Shown here: piece by piece, positions 11,820-24,578 of the stretch
How positions within the stretch are numbered: the first letter of the stretch is position 1
Layout of the letters: each line of letters starts with the position of its first letter
Source of the DNA: Rhizopus arrhizus
Lineage: Eukaryota > Mucoromycota > Mucoromycetes > Mucorales > Rhizopodaceae
DNA length: 64,000 nt
Assembly: GCA_024220505.1 (NCBI GenBank)
Contig: JAKZZE010000036.1
Coordinates: forward strand, 124,001 to 188,000
Direction of reading: 5' to 3'
The notes under the pieces: model-generated
Databases searched by the model: none
What the model was told of the DNA's origin: nothing
The model's input: only the letters and a program-made list of their open reading frames with translations
Made by a program: the position numbers and the translations under genes

Positions 11820-13378
11820 TTAATATTCTTCTTCCATTTCTGAATCCCCCAATGAATCCGCTCCCACTTCCTCATAATCCTTTTCCAAAGCAGCCAAATC
11901 CTCACGCGCCTCAGAAAACTCACCTTCCTCCATACCTTCGCCTACGTACCAGTGTACAAAGGCACGTTTGGCATACATCAAATCAAATTTATGATCCAAA
12001 CGAGACCAAGCCTCGGCAATCGCTGTCGTATTCGAGAGCATACACAACGCTCGCTGTACCTTGGCCACATCGCCTCCAGGCACAGTGATAGGTGGTTGAT
12101 GATTGATACCGACCTTGAAACCTGTCGGACACCAATCGACAAATTGGATGGTGCGTTTGGTCTTGATGACGGAGATGGCCGCATTGGTATCCTTGGGGAC
12201 CACATCACCACGATAGAGCAAACAGCAAGCCATGTATTTACCTCGACGAGGGTCACACTTGACCATCTGGTTATAGGGGTCAAAGCAAGACGTTGTGATT
12301 TCGTGCACCGAGAGTTGTTCATGGTAAGCTTTGGCTGCGGATATGATTGGAGCATAAGTGACCAAGGGAAAATGAATACGAGGATATGGCACTAAGTTCG
12401 TCTGGAACTCACCGAGATCTACGTTGAGTGATCCCGAGAAACGAAGGGAGGCTGTGATGGATGAGACGACTTGGGCGATCAGACGATTGAGGTTGGCATA
12501 GGTGGGTTGTTGGATATCTAGATTACGGCGACAGATATCATAAATGGCTTCATTATCTACCATAAAGGACACATCCGAATGCTCCAAGGTGGTGTGGGTC
12601 GTTAAAACAGAATTATAGGGTTCAACGACCGACGTAGAGAGTTGAGGTGCTGGGTAAACAGAAAATTCAAGCTTGGATTTCTTTCCGTAATCCACCGAGA
12701 GTCGCTCCATCAAAAGGGCACCAAATCCGGACCCGGTGCCACCTCCAAAGGAATGAAAGACCAAGAAACCCTGAAGACCAGAACAGTTGTCGGCCAGTTT
12801 ACGAATACGATCCAACACACTGTCTACCATTTCTTTTCCTACAGTGTAATGACCACGGGCATAGTTATTGGCCGCATCTTCCTTTCCGCTGATTAATTGT
12901 TCTAATTATTTTTTTATTAATCTAACATGTGCACATAATCAATTTGATTTACCAGGATGAAATAGATCCTTATAAGCGCCTGTTCGAACTTCATCAATCA
13001 CAGACGGTTCTAAATCAACCATAACAGTACGAGGAACATGTCTTCCTCTTTGCGTTTCTGAAAAAAATGTCTCAAATCTATTGAGAGTCAGGAACACGAG
13101 CTTAATTACAAACCAAAAACATACGATTTATCCTGGATACTAACATCAGGAGCAAATTGTCCATTAGGGTTTATGCCATGTTCATAACAATACTATATAT
13201 ATTTTTTGTTATTATTTATACATCTCGACTATTGAATATAAAAAATAAAAATTTACCAGTTCCCAACAGGCATTACCAATCTGAACACCTGCTTGACCTA
13301 TACTAGAATATTAAGTTAAATGAATAAAACAAGGATTTGCTTGCATTTACCAACATGAAGTGAAATGATTTCTCTCAT
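11820..13378 (-). CDS. Alpha-tubulin, 447 aa
   Basis: Five exons on the minus strand: 13351-13378, 13257-13297, 13125-13192, 12953-13077 and 11820-12901. Total coding length is 1344 bp with the frame intact. The N-terminus [20 protein letters not shown], the nucleotide loop GGGTGSG and the C-terminal acidic tail ending EEY are all typical. Introns are 53, 64, 47 and 51 bp. The first exon holds only 28 coding bases. Alpha-tubulin pairs with beta-tubulin to build microtubules for mitosis and hyphal transport. The terminal Tyr makes detyrosination possible in principle. The gene is convergent with the F-box gene, 193 bp apart. Higher GC and strongly biased codons suggest high expression. Confidence 0.97.
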
Positions 13379-13799
13379 TAAGAAAAAATTTTTTTATTTA
13401 AAAGAAACAAAGTTGACAATAAAACTCACAGACCTCCTTTTTTCATTTTTAGAAATTCAAACTACGCTTTTTTATCACGTTTATAAATTGTGTTACAGTA
13501 TTCCCTTTTTCTTTGTAAATGAGGGTTTTATTCGGATGCCGCATTTTAGCTGGTCATCATAAGAAACACTTTTAATCACAGGGCTTAAACCCACGAACAA
13601 ACAAACAGAAAACGAAATGAAGATTGAAACTAGTACCGTCACGCATGTACAAGGAAAAAAAAAAAAAAACTGCGTAACACATGAAAAAATGTCTTGCGTG
13701 TTGCTAAAGTCTGACGCACGAAGAAAACAGAAAATAGCGTAAGTGTGACGTTAAAGATTGGCGCATACCACAGTGGCTTTATTTTCCTTCACCAAGAGA
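13379..13799. other. Upstream region of alpha-tubulin
   Basis: No gene recognised. Contains an A-run near 13655 and several GCGT/ACGC-type words near 13670-13770 that could be remnants of a transposon end. Confidence 0.35.
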
Positions 13800-14130
13800 A
13801 TGCTAGAAATTATACATGAAGATGGGAAGAGTGGGTTGTATGATGAAAGATAGAAACCTGGTGATGAACAGTACTCGAATCCACAAGTACAAAGATACTG
13901 CCAAGTACATTGAGAACCGTGAATATAAACTATACCCCCCCATCTTACTCACCAGAGTGTAATCCAATTGAACAATTTTGGTCTGCTCGTAAAAGCAAAT
14001 CGAAAAGGAAAGAGCTTTTGGAACAGGACATCTTGATTATAAGGATGAAGAATGGATGCAACCTTATTCTCTTCCAAGACCTGCATGGTTTTTGTCATTG
14101 CTCCGCTGCAAGACTTGAGGCTCCTTAAAA
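13800..14130 (+). pseudogene. Tc1/mariner-type transposase, copy B (C-terminal scrap)
   Basis: The C-terminal catalytic motif SYSPECNPIEQFWSARKSKS is clear and resembles copy A at 4.7 kb. Upstream, in another frame, IHKYKDTAKYIENREYK matches the stretch that normally leads to it; the two are separated by a frameshift at a run of seven C (about 13931). No N-terminus or inverted repeats were identified. It abuts the LINE ORF1 that follows. Confidence 0.75.
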
Positions 14131-14192
14131 CACAGGCCGCTTTGGCAAATTTAGAAATGAATTGTGTTATGATTCATGAAACTATTTGACAC

Positions 14193-15270
14193 ATGCTTTC
14201 TTCTGCACAAAAATCTAAGCATAAAACCTATGCTGAAGCGGCATGTCTAAAAAACGTGTCCCTCCTTCACACTGATATCACTCCTCACCCAGAAGAGAAT
14301 CAAGATATTCACCGTGTACTACAAACCAGAATTTATCGCTCATCTCGTTCAGAAGGAGCGTACCTTTTCGATGTTACTGAATGTAAAACACAGTATACCG
14401 ATCGACAATGTATGGTGGAGTTGAAAAAACAACACCCTAAAGTACACGCTTGTATGGCTCTTAGTGATGGAGTGACTCGTTACCTTGAAGTTTATGTTAC
14501 TAGTGCTAACGACATAAACCACATTTCTCGTACTGGTATCAATTTCAGTGAAGCCAAGCTGCAAGTACTCCCATGTAAAGCGATTACGGACCAATCACAG
14601 GTCATTACGTTAAAACTCACTCATCTGCCTATGTTTACATCTGAGAAGGTACTCAGCGGACTAAATACTAGTTTGGCAATTTTTGGAAATATCTTAGATA
14701 TTGGAATCACAAGTGAAAAGACAACGGGTTTCTTTATGGGTAGCGGTTATGCTGTACTCGACGTCTATCAACCGGACAATACTCCCACCTCCATGAAGTT
14801 TCAAAAACTAAGCCATCAGATTAGTTGGATGGAATCGAACACAGAAGTATTTAAAGCCACGTGGAACAACATGCCAATGTGGTGCCGATATTGTCACCAA
14901 GACGGTCATACGAAATTTACCTGTGAAACTTCCAGAGCTCGCATTTTATGTTACTCCTGTCATGAACAAGGTCACCGATCATACGAATGTCCTCGAAAGA
15001 ATTCGGCTAATATTCCCAACAAGCAAGACAGAAAGACTAGTAGGATTTCTGAGCATAAGGATGTCAAGCACATCCGATTCCCCACCACCTAAGGGAGACC
15101 AATCACCTGCCACTCAAGAGAAGAATGCGCAAGCGAACGAGCTACCAGAGAAAGATTGTCCAAGCGACGATGATATGCATATCGACGATGGAGGTGGAAT
15201 ATATAGACATAGTGCTTTTCTTAATTGTCTTGCAGAAGTGGTAGTCGATCCTCTGCTGTCACCAACGTGA
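14193..15270 (+). pseudogene. Non-LTR (LINE) ORF1-like protein with zinc knuckles
   Basis: A 299-codon frame (14193-15092) ends with two CCHC zinc knuckles, CRYCHQDGHTKFTC and CYSCHEQGHRSYEC, as in nucleic-acid-binding ORF1 proteins of LINEs. Coding-like sequence rich in Asp/Glu/Pro continues in a second frame to 15270, so the C-terminus appears frameshifted. A more damaged relative lies at 44.4-45.5 kb on the minus strand. No reverse transcriptase (ORF2) follows, so the element is truncated and cannot move alone. A domesticated knuckle protein is possible but less likely. Confidence 0.7.
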
Positions 15271-15932
15271 GTATATTGAATCTCTTGCCTCACCGTCCGT
15301 GCTTCAAATGACGGTGCAATAAAGTCCAAAGCTTATGGTTGACCACCATATGGAGTATATTGTTGACCTACTCTGGTCCTTTTGAGGGCAGATTCACTGT
15401 TTTATAGGATCTCAAGTTGGATTAAAAGGGTAGCCTCTTAAGCATCAAACTATGTGTTTGTCAAAAATCTTTGGCAGGCTTTTGTGATGTAGTCAAATCA
15501 AATGAACAATGTCAGTCTGCCCCGGTTCATGTTTATCAGAAATGCGACATGACTTTTTAAAAATAGTGTATTATAGGTTCTAACGAGAAATTGTCGCGTT
15601 GAGCCACATTCAAAAGAATACTAACAGGCGCATGTCTACTTTTTCAAATCTGAAATTGTTTAGTCAATTCAGATTCCTTAATGTATAATAAGAAATGTAT
15701 AAAAAAAGATGCTATTTGAACCCAAAAACGAGATTTAACTATGTCAGTTGAAGGGATGATTTGTATTTATGAATGTTTCTAGAGAGATTAGGCACTCTGT
15801 ATCTGGTTCCAAATACAAAAGAACCATGCACAGTTCAAAAAAAAAAAAAAAAAAAAAAAGCATGAAATATTTTTTATTTCCCGCAGTGACAAGGACTGTT
15901 CTCTCTCTTTAATTTTTCATTTCTTGAATCTA
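15271..15932. other. Spacer after the LINE fragment
   Basis: No gene recognised. A run of about 21 A near 15838-15859 could be the poly(A) tail of a retroelement insertion. It lies about 570 bp beyond the ORF1 relic. The rest may be its decayed 3' part. Confidence 0.35.
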
Positions 15933-17444
15933 ATGAATGTCACAAGTTCCACACGCGATAGAGATGCCGAAATCGATCGTTGCTTATCCATGATTGTGCC
16001 ATCTGCTTCAGATGAAAGCAAATTTGTTGGTATGCTGATGCTACCAAAATTACTTGATCAAAACAATACTGAAACAGTAGAAAGAGCATTCAAAGGAATG
16101 AATTTTGTATTCATCGAGCGGTTGCTTCGAACTAGTATGAGAAGAAAAAAAAAGCAACAGACCAACAAACATATACTCAAGTATTCTTTCCTGTATAGAT
16201 CACTCTGTGAATGCAGAAGTACCCGATGACTTGCTGAAAGAAATCGCTGTCAACATTCTGGCCTGCTTTTCGCGTTATGAGACGTTAGCCAAGGATAAGA
16301 ATATGGTTGAACGTATACCTGGACTTTCACGATTATTGAAACCAGAGTAAGAGAACAAACAGCTCTTTCTTTTTTGTATTAATTCATTCTTGTTTTTAGT
16401 CAAGAGTTGACTGTAGAAATATTACAGATTTTACTATGCGTATCGGTAGAGAAACAAGGCCTAGTAAAAGTGTTGGATCCAGACGTGATCAAAAATATAC
16501 TAGAAGCTATGATGGAGAGTAAAAGAGAAGATATTCGAGAATTGGCCTCACAATTACTTATCACAGTCTACAGACGATCAGCACATATATCTGCACCAAG
16601 CATCAACCAAGCGCTAGACTATTCATTATCAACCACTTTATTTCCTCTTCTTTGCAAGGCAATCGACTTTAATCAAAAATGGATCAAATTTGAATCTTTG
16701 AATCTGCTCGGTTCCATCTTACCAGAGGTACCTGTAGACTGTTTGAAAAAGTCGAATCAATTAGAAACATGGTTGGGTCAACTGCTATCTGGCCTAAGAC
16801 AGATACTTACAAGCAAAACGAGTAAAACAAAAACATGCGACTTTTGTCATTATTTTTTAATAAGTGTTTATGTAGATGATGAGCAAAGAGATAGGGCGAT
16901 TTTATTGATAGGTTGTTCACTCCGCTCTTTTGGACCTCAATGGTTATTCGGCTCACTTGCCCAAACGAAATCCGCCAAACGTAAAAAGGAAAAGGCAGCT
17001 GTGGATGACAAGAAGGCGTCTGAAGCATACCAAAAAGCCAGCTTCCCCGCTTTACTTATTCATCTTGTTGCGATTGAAGCCAAAATCATGCTTGACGATA
17101 TCAGTGAACACACCTTGCGGGAGCATAACGAAGAGAAAACGATTATCAACGTGTCACGACAAGAACGACAAGAAAAGATGCTGCCTGAATACTTTGATAT
17201 CTTGGAGAATGCGATGGAATACCTGGCAACCCAAGATGAGGATAGTAACTTGATGGACCCAGAGATGCTGCTCAAAATTCGTACGACCTTATCGGATGTG
17301 ATGGAAGTAGTGATGGAATTGTTGAGATTTAAACAAGGAATGGTGGATAGACCAGAAGATTTGGATCAAGATATGATTGCACAGGCATGTATGAGAATTG
17401 TGTCTATTTGGATGGCAGAAGAAGGATTTGAAATTGGCGAATAA
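15933..17444 (+). CDS. Neurochondrin-family protein
   Basis: Exons 15933-16134, 16199-16346 and 16400-17444, with an optional fourth intron at 16822-16875. That segment has GT-AG ends, is 54 bp (divisible by three) and has no stop, so both spliced (446 aa) and retained forms stay in frame. The protein is an all-helical, armadillo-like repeat chain with the features of the neurochondrin family (SMIVPSASDESKFVGMLMLP near the start, KQGLVKVLDPDVIKNIL in the middle, FGPQWLFG later). Neurochondrin is a conserved cytoplasmic protein linked to signalling and neurite growth in animals; the fungal role is unclear. Co-directional with RBX1, 107 bp downstream. Confidence 0.85.
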
Positions 17445-17551
17445 TAAAGAATTTACTGTGTTTAAAAATATTATGCACTTGAAGACGTAACTAAATAATT
17501 TTGAGCTTTTTTTTCTTTCTTTTCCTTTTTTTTTTGGAATTTATATACAAC

Positions 17552-18125
<574 letters not shown>

Positions 18126-18346
18126 ATAAAGAAAAACACTTGTATACAAGCAACCCAAAGAGAACAGTTATTATTCATTTGCATAATTAACTCGAATCTG
18201 TTCAAATTTAATCTTTTACATTCGTGTTTCTGGTTTCTTTGTTTCATCTCTCTTTTTTCCCAAGTAAAAAAAGAGATGAAAACTACTGGAGTCAACTAAT
18301 TTCCCAATCTTTCATTCTTTATGTATTCATATTTCTTTCAGTGTAG

Positions 18347-18428
18347 TTGAGCACACACACAAAAAAGTAACGAATTTATGATGATTCTATTGGATGTGGT
18401 TGATTTCATAGTTACTTTGTGTGTGTGA
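18347..18428. repeat. Imperfect hairpin with CA/GT arms
   Basis: CACACACACAAAAAAGTAAC and, after about 30 bp, GTTACTTTGTGTGTGTG form an imperfect inverted repeat between RBX1 and the Opi1-like gene. The arms also pair through TCATA/TATGA. It could be a transcript-end hairpin, a small-RNA precursor or a decayed MITE. Confidence 0.5.
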
Positions 18429-18548
18429 ATAAACATATAGAGTAGTTGGGGCAAAAAAAAAAAATTTTTTTTATTGTTTATTTCCAAACACAATAATCAC
18501 GTTATCAAGAGAGCAAGATTATATAAACACGTGAATATATAAAATAGG

Positions 18549-18558
18549 TTTCACATGG
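18549..18558 (+). promoter_or_regulatory. ICRE/UAS-INO-like E-box
   Basis: TTTCACATGG, 48 bp before the Opi1-like start codon, matches ten of eleven positions of the yeast inositol/choline element WYTTCAYRTGS. A match this loose is expected many times by chance in 64 kb, so the placement is the only support. Confidence 0.25.
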
Positions 18559-18605
18559 ATTTCAATTTTTTTTTTTTTTTCTTTCTTTCTTACTTTTTTA
18601 TAAAA

Positions 18606-20010
18606 ATGAGTCAACACTCTGCGATGTCTATTACACAACTTATAAATGAAGAAATGGATCCTGATGTTAAGATGGCAGTTGAAGCTTTGGGTGATATGTC
18701 AAGATCAAAAGGTAATTCTTAACTATCAATCACAGTCAACTCACTCTCTTTCTAGTTCACATCACACTACCACCACTTTCAACTCCTTCTTCTACCACAA
18801 CCACTTCACCTTTACCTACACCTACCAATACTTCCATTCAACATCCATCCTATCCACCAGAGAATAAATTCATTTATCGTGTGTCTAATATTCCACTTGT
18901 CAATTCTGCTCTAAAAGTGTATGAGAATTCAAAGAATTCGAGTCAAGTAGTCAAATATGGTGCACAGATGGTAGAATCATTTGCTGCTCCTATTTATGAC
19001 AAGTTTGGTAAACAAGCTTTATCTAATGTGGATGAGTGGGGATGTAAACAACTTGATAAAGTAATAGAAATGAATGTGTTGATAGGATGATATTCATGTC
19101 CATTATTATTTATAGTTGGAAGAAAAATATCCAACGTATGTTGGTTCAAAACGAAAAGAAGAAGAATATGAAGATTATTATCAAGATGAGGATGATGCTC
19201 ATTCAACTGTGAGTGCATTCGCTCGTACTTCATTAATAGATGATCATGAAATAAGAAAAAGAAATTCTTCTCGTTCTACTTCACCTCATAAACCATACAA
19301 CAAGTCATCTTCACGTCATCATCATTATCATCATCATCATCCCACTGCCCCTCATAGTCGATGGCATCGAATCGTTTTACATGCTTCTTCAGCTGCTGGT
19401 ACAACAGCTGCTGTCATTAGTGAAGAAAGTATGAAATGTCTTAAATATTGTTTAAGTTGGCTTCAAGTAAGGATGAAAACAAGAAAAAAAAAAAAAGGGG
19501 GGGACTTGTGAATTGATCCTTTGAAAATAGTACGCCTCTCAACATATCGAGCAACAAATGAATTTACTCCGTCGATATCTGGTTTCATCAACAGACCATC
19601 AAGCAGTCATTCATCAGCAACCAGATAATACCTTATCCAAAATCAAGAAAGAAATCGTAGACACCCTTCGTAAACTGGTCGAAGTCATTTCAAAATATGC
19701 TGGCACAGGTTTACCTGAACAAGCCAAGGCATCCGTTCGAAGTTTCATCTTGGCCCTTCCATCCCGATGGGCTATCCTTCACTCTAAAACAACCTCCCCT
19801 GTCACATCTCCCGCATTAAAACCAACAGACATCACACAGGAAACATCCATCAAATTACTTAATTTTGGAGGTGAATCAATAGAAATGATTCAATCTGTAG
19901 CTCATGTCTTTTCTGATACGATCGATCGCGCCGAGTTATGGTTGAATCGTCTATCGGTCGTTTCAGGTTCACAAAAGAAAAGTGAGGATCAACCGATGGA
20001 CTTGAATTGA
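18606..20010 (+). CDS. Opi1-like transcriptional repressor, 413 aa
   Basis: Four exons: 18606-18711, 18756-19060, 19116-19466 and 19531-20010; the frame closes. Early MSITQLINEEMDPDVKMAVE and ALGDM, then RVSNIPLVNSALKVYENSK and VKYGAQMVESFAAPIYDKFG, are the conserved Opi1-family blocks. A His-rich stretch and a Thr/Pro-rich linker follow. The C-terminal half is helical (ISEESMKCLKYCLSWLQ, EIVDTLRKLVEVISKYAG). In yeast, Opi1 senses phosphatidic acid at the ER and represses the Ino2/Ino4 bHLH activators of phospholipid genes. The leucine zipper and FFAT motif of yeast Opi1 were not identified. A bHLH gene lies about 3.3 kb downstream. Transcribed in the same direction as RBX1. Confidence 0.88.
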
Positions 20011-20858
20011 TTTTTTTTGTTACGCTGTTCACAGTGTTCCATTGTGATTTTTTTTTTTCTATAACCAATCAGCAGAAATAAAGAAAAATTTAAATCGCAA
20101 GAGTTGAACTGTTTAAACTACTGAAATATTCTATTTTATAAAGTGGGACAAATTGAAGAAAATCTTTTAAAGGTTCTAAACTCTGTGACCCTCATCTTTT
20201 GTCAATCACAGCATTGCTTCAAAAGTAAAAAGACGGTACATGAATTGCAGTGAACAAAAAATTAAAAACATCATAAAATACCAGAATAACAATTGTTTTC
20301 TTATATGTCATAGAGTACAGTTTTGATTTATGGTTACAATTCGAAATGAATTTATCTTGTAAAAAAAGTTATGTGTTCGAGTTTGTATAAACACATGACG
20401 AATGCTGCCATATGCATTGTTTCTCTGTTCAAAAAAAAAAAAAAAAAGGCAAAAGAATACTCTATCCATGTGTGTGTATACCATTTTCAGATAACTTTTA
20501 AGGAATACAACTTATTTTCACCACACAAAAGGTTTCCTAAAAAGACATGAATACAAAATGGAAAGAGTGATAGCGGTCTCCACTAGGTCCAATTGAAAAG
20601 TGTTAAGTCTTTCTTTTTAGATTAACAATCATTATTGATACTATCCATAAGTGACTATATACAGTTAATAAATAAATAAAAAATGTTTACTATATTTACC
20701 TTTCAAACATGTGTAATTCAATCGTTCGTGAATTTAAAAATAACGCTCTCTCTTTTTTTTTATTTTTATTTTTTGATATGCACAGTTTTTTTATATTTTT
20801 CATATTTAAATTTGATTAGCATTTTATTCATGTAAATGATTGTCAGATTGTCTCAACA
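20011..20858. other. Gene-free AT-rich spacer
   Basis: No coding region or RNA gene recognised; A-tract at about 20431-20447 and T-rich stretch just before 20858. Confidence 0.5.
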
Positions 20859-22473
20859 TGAAACGCAAGAATAAACAGCAAAATTCACAAGGAATCCAAA
20901 ACATAAAGAAACCGCGACCAGAAGGATTACAAAGTGCACAAAGCACCTCTCGTAAAGATCAGAACTGGAAGAAACCGCAAATCATGTAAAGTCAATACAA
21001 GTAAGATTTGCCCAGAAAAAGACGGATAGAAACTAAACTTTTTTATAGAGACATGGATGCACAGTATCATCTTTCTCAGCAAAGTCAGCTTCCCTTTATG
21101 CAACCCTTTGGACAAAACGGCCTATCCTTTGGTACGGCTTTACTGCCCTCTTTTGCTACTTTTTTCACTCTTGGCATTACCCATCGAAGGCCATCGTACA
21201 ATCTATTTAGGTCGACTTCCACTCGGCTCCACACCCAAGGACGGTCCTGTCCCAAATCAGGGCGGGGTGCCGTTGAAAACTATCAAGTGATTCCAGATAA
21301 ATTGTGTGCCTTTGTCTCCTTTGTGGAACCCTCTGCGGTCCAAGTGTTTTATCACGAGTTGATGTGTAAGGGTCTGAAGGTCAAGGAGGTGGAACTAAAG
21401 TAGGGTTGGGGTGAACCCAAGACGATGTCTGCCGCGCTCAAGCTACAGATCCAGACGGGAGCCACACGATGTTGGTGAACTGGACAAGACGATCCTTGAA
21501 CAAAAGTGGACGGGTCAGATGATCAAGTATGGAGCGATGGAAGGTGTGAGGATGATCAAGGAAAAACAGTGTGCTTTTGTAGATGATTTGAGTATTGCCT
21601 CGGCTGTACAGTGTATCTCTGAGTTATCCTACGCCAAAGATTGGAAGTCGAATCCTGTTCGGTTCTCAAAGGACCCCTGTGTGGGGCATTCGTTGAACGC
21701 AGCCAAAGCAGAGTTCAATCGATCTCCTACTTTTGGATTTGACCCCTTGGGTCACTCCCTGGTGGCCTCTCTTGATCTTAAGGCACCTGTGAACGGCGGT
21801 ATGGTGCTTTGTACGATCTATATCGGTCACCTTCCTCCAGGGACAGCATACGAGGATATTTGTAATGTGGTACGAGGCAGTCATGTCTTGAAAGTCAAAC
21901 TGATGCCTGAAAAGCATATAGCCTTTGTTAGCTTTGTGGATGAAAGTGCAGCGGCTTTAGCTGTCAATCTAGGCAAGACGCAGGGTATGATAATCAAGCA
22001 TAGAAAAGTCAAGGTTGGATGGGGCAAGCCATCTGCGATCCCTGATGAGATTGCACAGGCGATTGAAAAGGATGCCACACGAAATGTCTATGTCGGGGGC
22101 ATGAGTGATGAAGTGACGGATGAGAAGCTCAGGAATGACTTTGAAGGGTTTGGGGAGATTGAGAGGATGAATAGAGTAAAGGGGAAAAAAGTGCGCCTTT
22201 GTGAATTTCACGAGTATTGAAAGTGCTGTGGCTGCTGTGGCTGGTATACAATCGAAAATAAAAGAATATCACTCGTTGCATGTGAATTATGGAAAGGATC
22301 AATGTGCTCATCCGCCTCGAATGAAGGAGAATGTGGACCATGAAAAATCAAAGGTGAAAGCAAAGCCTGAAAATGAAGAGATCAAAGAAAGTGAGAGGGA
22401 AGCAAAGGAAGAGGATGAAATGAAGATTGCGAATGAAGAAAGAGGTGAAAAAAGTAACAAAATCAGACAATGA
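20859..22473 (+). pseudogene. Four-RRM RNA-binding protein, Mrn1/Nrd1-like, multiply frameshifted
   Basis: Pieces of four RNA-recognition motifs occur in order but in different frames. RRM1: HRTIYLGRLPLGSTPKD then CAFVSFVEPSAVQ. A stop follows, then WGEPKTMSAALKLQIQTGAT. RRM2: EGVRMIKEKQCAFVDDLSIA. RRM3: CTIYIGHLPPGTAYEDICNV then KHIAFVSFVDESAA and GWGKPSAIP. RRM4: NVYVGGMSDEVTDEKLRNDF then FVNFTSIESAVAA and YGKDQCAHPPR. This is the Mrn1/Nrd1 layout (mRNA binding, growth and differentiation control). At least three frame changes and one stop break it. A Lys-rich N-terminal piece from 20859 also ends early. The region is GC-richer than its surroundings. Either a dying gene or a poorly assembled stretch. 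Confidence 0.8.
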
Positions 22474-22899
22474 AGTCTGTGAATAAAAAAATAAAAAAAT
22501 AAAATTTATACTTTAGCCATTGAATTTAATGCTTAAAAAAAAACATTATTTTTAAAATAAATTATGCGATTGAAATAAATAAGCTAGTCATTTTTACCAT
22601 GTATTTTACTTTGTTACTATTCATTTTTATATAAAAGCAAGGTTGATTGAGTCATATTTTTCAATTTTATATGAGTTGATAAAAGAGTTTTTGTAAGGAT
22701 GACTGAGAGGTGACACATCGGAAAATAATAAAAGCTTGAAAACAAAAGTAAAGCTAACAATACAGAAACAATGATAAATCCCATGACTTTTTTCATATGA
22801 AATTGTAACCTACGTCAATTAAACAAAAGAATGCAAAGTAGCACAACATTCTCAAACGACAAAAATCACAATTGGGTTCTCTACAAGCAGTTTACATTT

Positions 22900-22950
<51 letters not shown>

Positions 22951-23353
22951 AAAAAGAGGACAATCAAAGTTTTAAAAGGTTTTTCCCATTTGTAGGATAA
23001 AAGGTACACATGAAATAAAATGCGGGGAAATTTAAACATCAGTTGCCCAATGAGAGATTAAAAGTGACACCTTCTGAAGCGGAGAGAACCGGGTGTAATT
23101 TACAGAAGGGTTTAAAGGGCTTTATAGAAAAAGTCTGGGGTCTACCATAATTGGAAGCGAATAAAATCCCTCTACCCTCTCTCTCTCTCTCTTTCTCTTT
23201 TTCTCTTTTCTCCATTTCTCGGCCCATTTTTTATTTTTATTTTCTCTCACTTTTTTTTTTTTTCTCCTACACATTATTTGAATGAAACGAAATATATAAA
23301 AAGAGGAATTTAAAATAGAAAGCGTTTTTTAATCAATAATCAAAATATAAAAT
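22474..23353. other. Spacer upstream of the bHLH gene
   Basis: Contains a 46-T homopolymer, CT-rich low-complexity sequence at about 23175-23270, and ACACATGAAAT at 23006-23016, whose reverse complement matches ten of eleven positions of the yeast inositol element. No gene seen. Confidence 0.5.
22901..22946. repeat. 46-bp poly(T) tract
   Basis: Longest homopolymer in the window. Its exact length is likely unreliable in assembly. Confidence 0.9.
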
Positions 23354-24153
23354 ATGGAATACCATCCATCAAATAAAGCTTCCAGCGTTACAAGTATAAC
23401 AAGTAATAGTAGCAGTAGTACTGATACATCATCCATTTGGGATTCAATTTATATTGGAAGAGCAGATTCAATTTCGACTTTTGAACAAGATGATATTTTA
23501 TTACCTGATTCAGATGAGGGTAACTATTTTATTAATAAGACTGAAAACTAATCAATCATTAACTTAGGCTTCATATTTCAATCATCCAATCATGATGATA
23601 ATGTAAGCTAAAGAACTTGTTTTTTTTTTTTGTTTGATATTAAATGGGATGTGAATAGGAGAATAAGAAGAATAAAAGTAAACGCAGCAGTTTATTATCA
23701 GAAGAACAAAGGAGAGCAAATCATATCGCATCAGAAAAAAAGAGACGCAATATGATTCGAGGAGGATTCAGAGAGTTGACGGAATTGGTACCAACATTAA
23801 AGAATATTAATAATTCAAAAAGTGTTATTCTATTCAAATCATTCGAATACATTCAACACCTCGAGAAAAGAAACAGTCAATTGAAAAAAACACTTTTACA
23901 TTTACAGAAAAAGGCCAATCAAAAGCAAGCAAGAAAGATGTCTTATACTTCAATTTCAATTCCAAATGATAATAAGAATACATACAACACACCTGCTTTA
24001 GTGATGCCTGTATCTGTAGATGGCTGGTTTCACAGTCAATCTATAACACCTTCTTTTAATATACCTGCAATGGATAATGATCACTTTATTATTCATGGAC
24101 GTGAAAGTTTATTGTCTTCTGGAAAGTTAAATCATTTAAAACAAACAAAATAA
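23354..24153 (+). CDS. bHLH transcription factor (Ino4-like), 231 aa
   Basis: Three exons, 23354-23519, 23568-23602 and 23659-24153; the second is only 35 bp and the frame closes exactly. The basic region RRANHIASEKKRRNMIR carries the His/Glu/Arg pattern for CACGTG/CANNTG E-box contact. Helix 1 is GGFRELTELVPTL, the loop is short, and helix 2 is SKSVILFKSFEYIQHLEKRN, followed by a heptad-like extension. The N-terminus is Ser/Thr-rich and acidic. The basic region resembles yeast Ino4, the partner of Ino2 in phospholipid gene activation, and its proximity to an Opi1-like gene supports that reading, but many fungal bHLH proteins look alike here. Confidence 0.85.
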
Positions 24154-24546
24154 ACTTTTTATGTGCCTTCCCTCTTTCTTTATCATTTTACCTTTTGAGT
24201 AATCGCTGAGTTTTGATACTTGGTTAATTCAAATGATTAACCCAAAAAAAGACCATTTGCCTGTGACAAATAATCACATCCTCTGTTCAAGACTAAAGCT
24301 CATTAGAGGGAAATAGAAAAAAGAGAGAGCACCTGCTTTCCCTTCTCAAGCCCTCATCACTTACATTTCACATCTAATAATAATGTAGTCCCAATCAAGA
24401 CTATACTAACTGTCAGGGTTACTTGTTTTCAATCGGTACCTTTAAAAAAGATTCAAAGTAGGTCCGATTGATTTTTTTTTTTTAATTCAAGACTTCAAAA
24501 ATATGACAAGTTGTATTGAATTCTATTAAACTCGTGAGCATGAATT

Positions 24547-24578
<32 letters not shown>

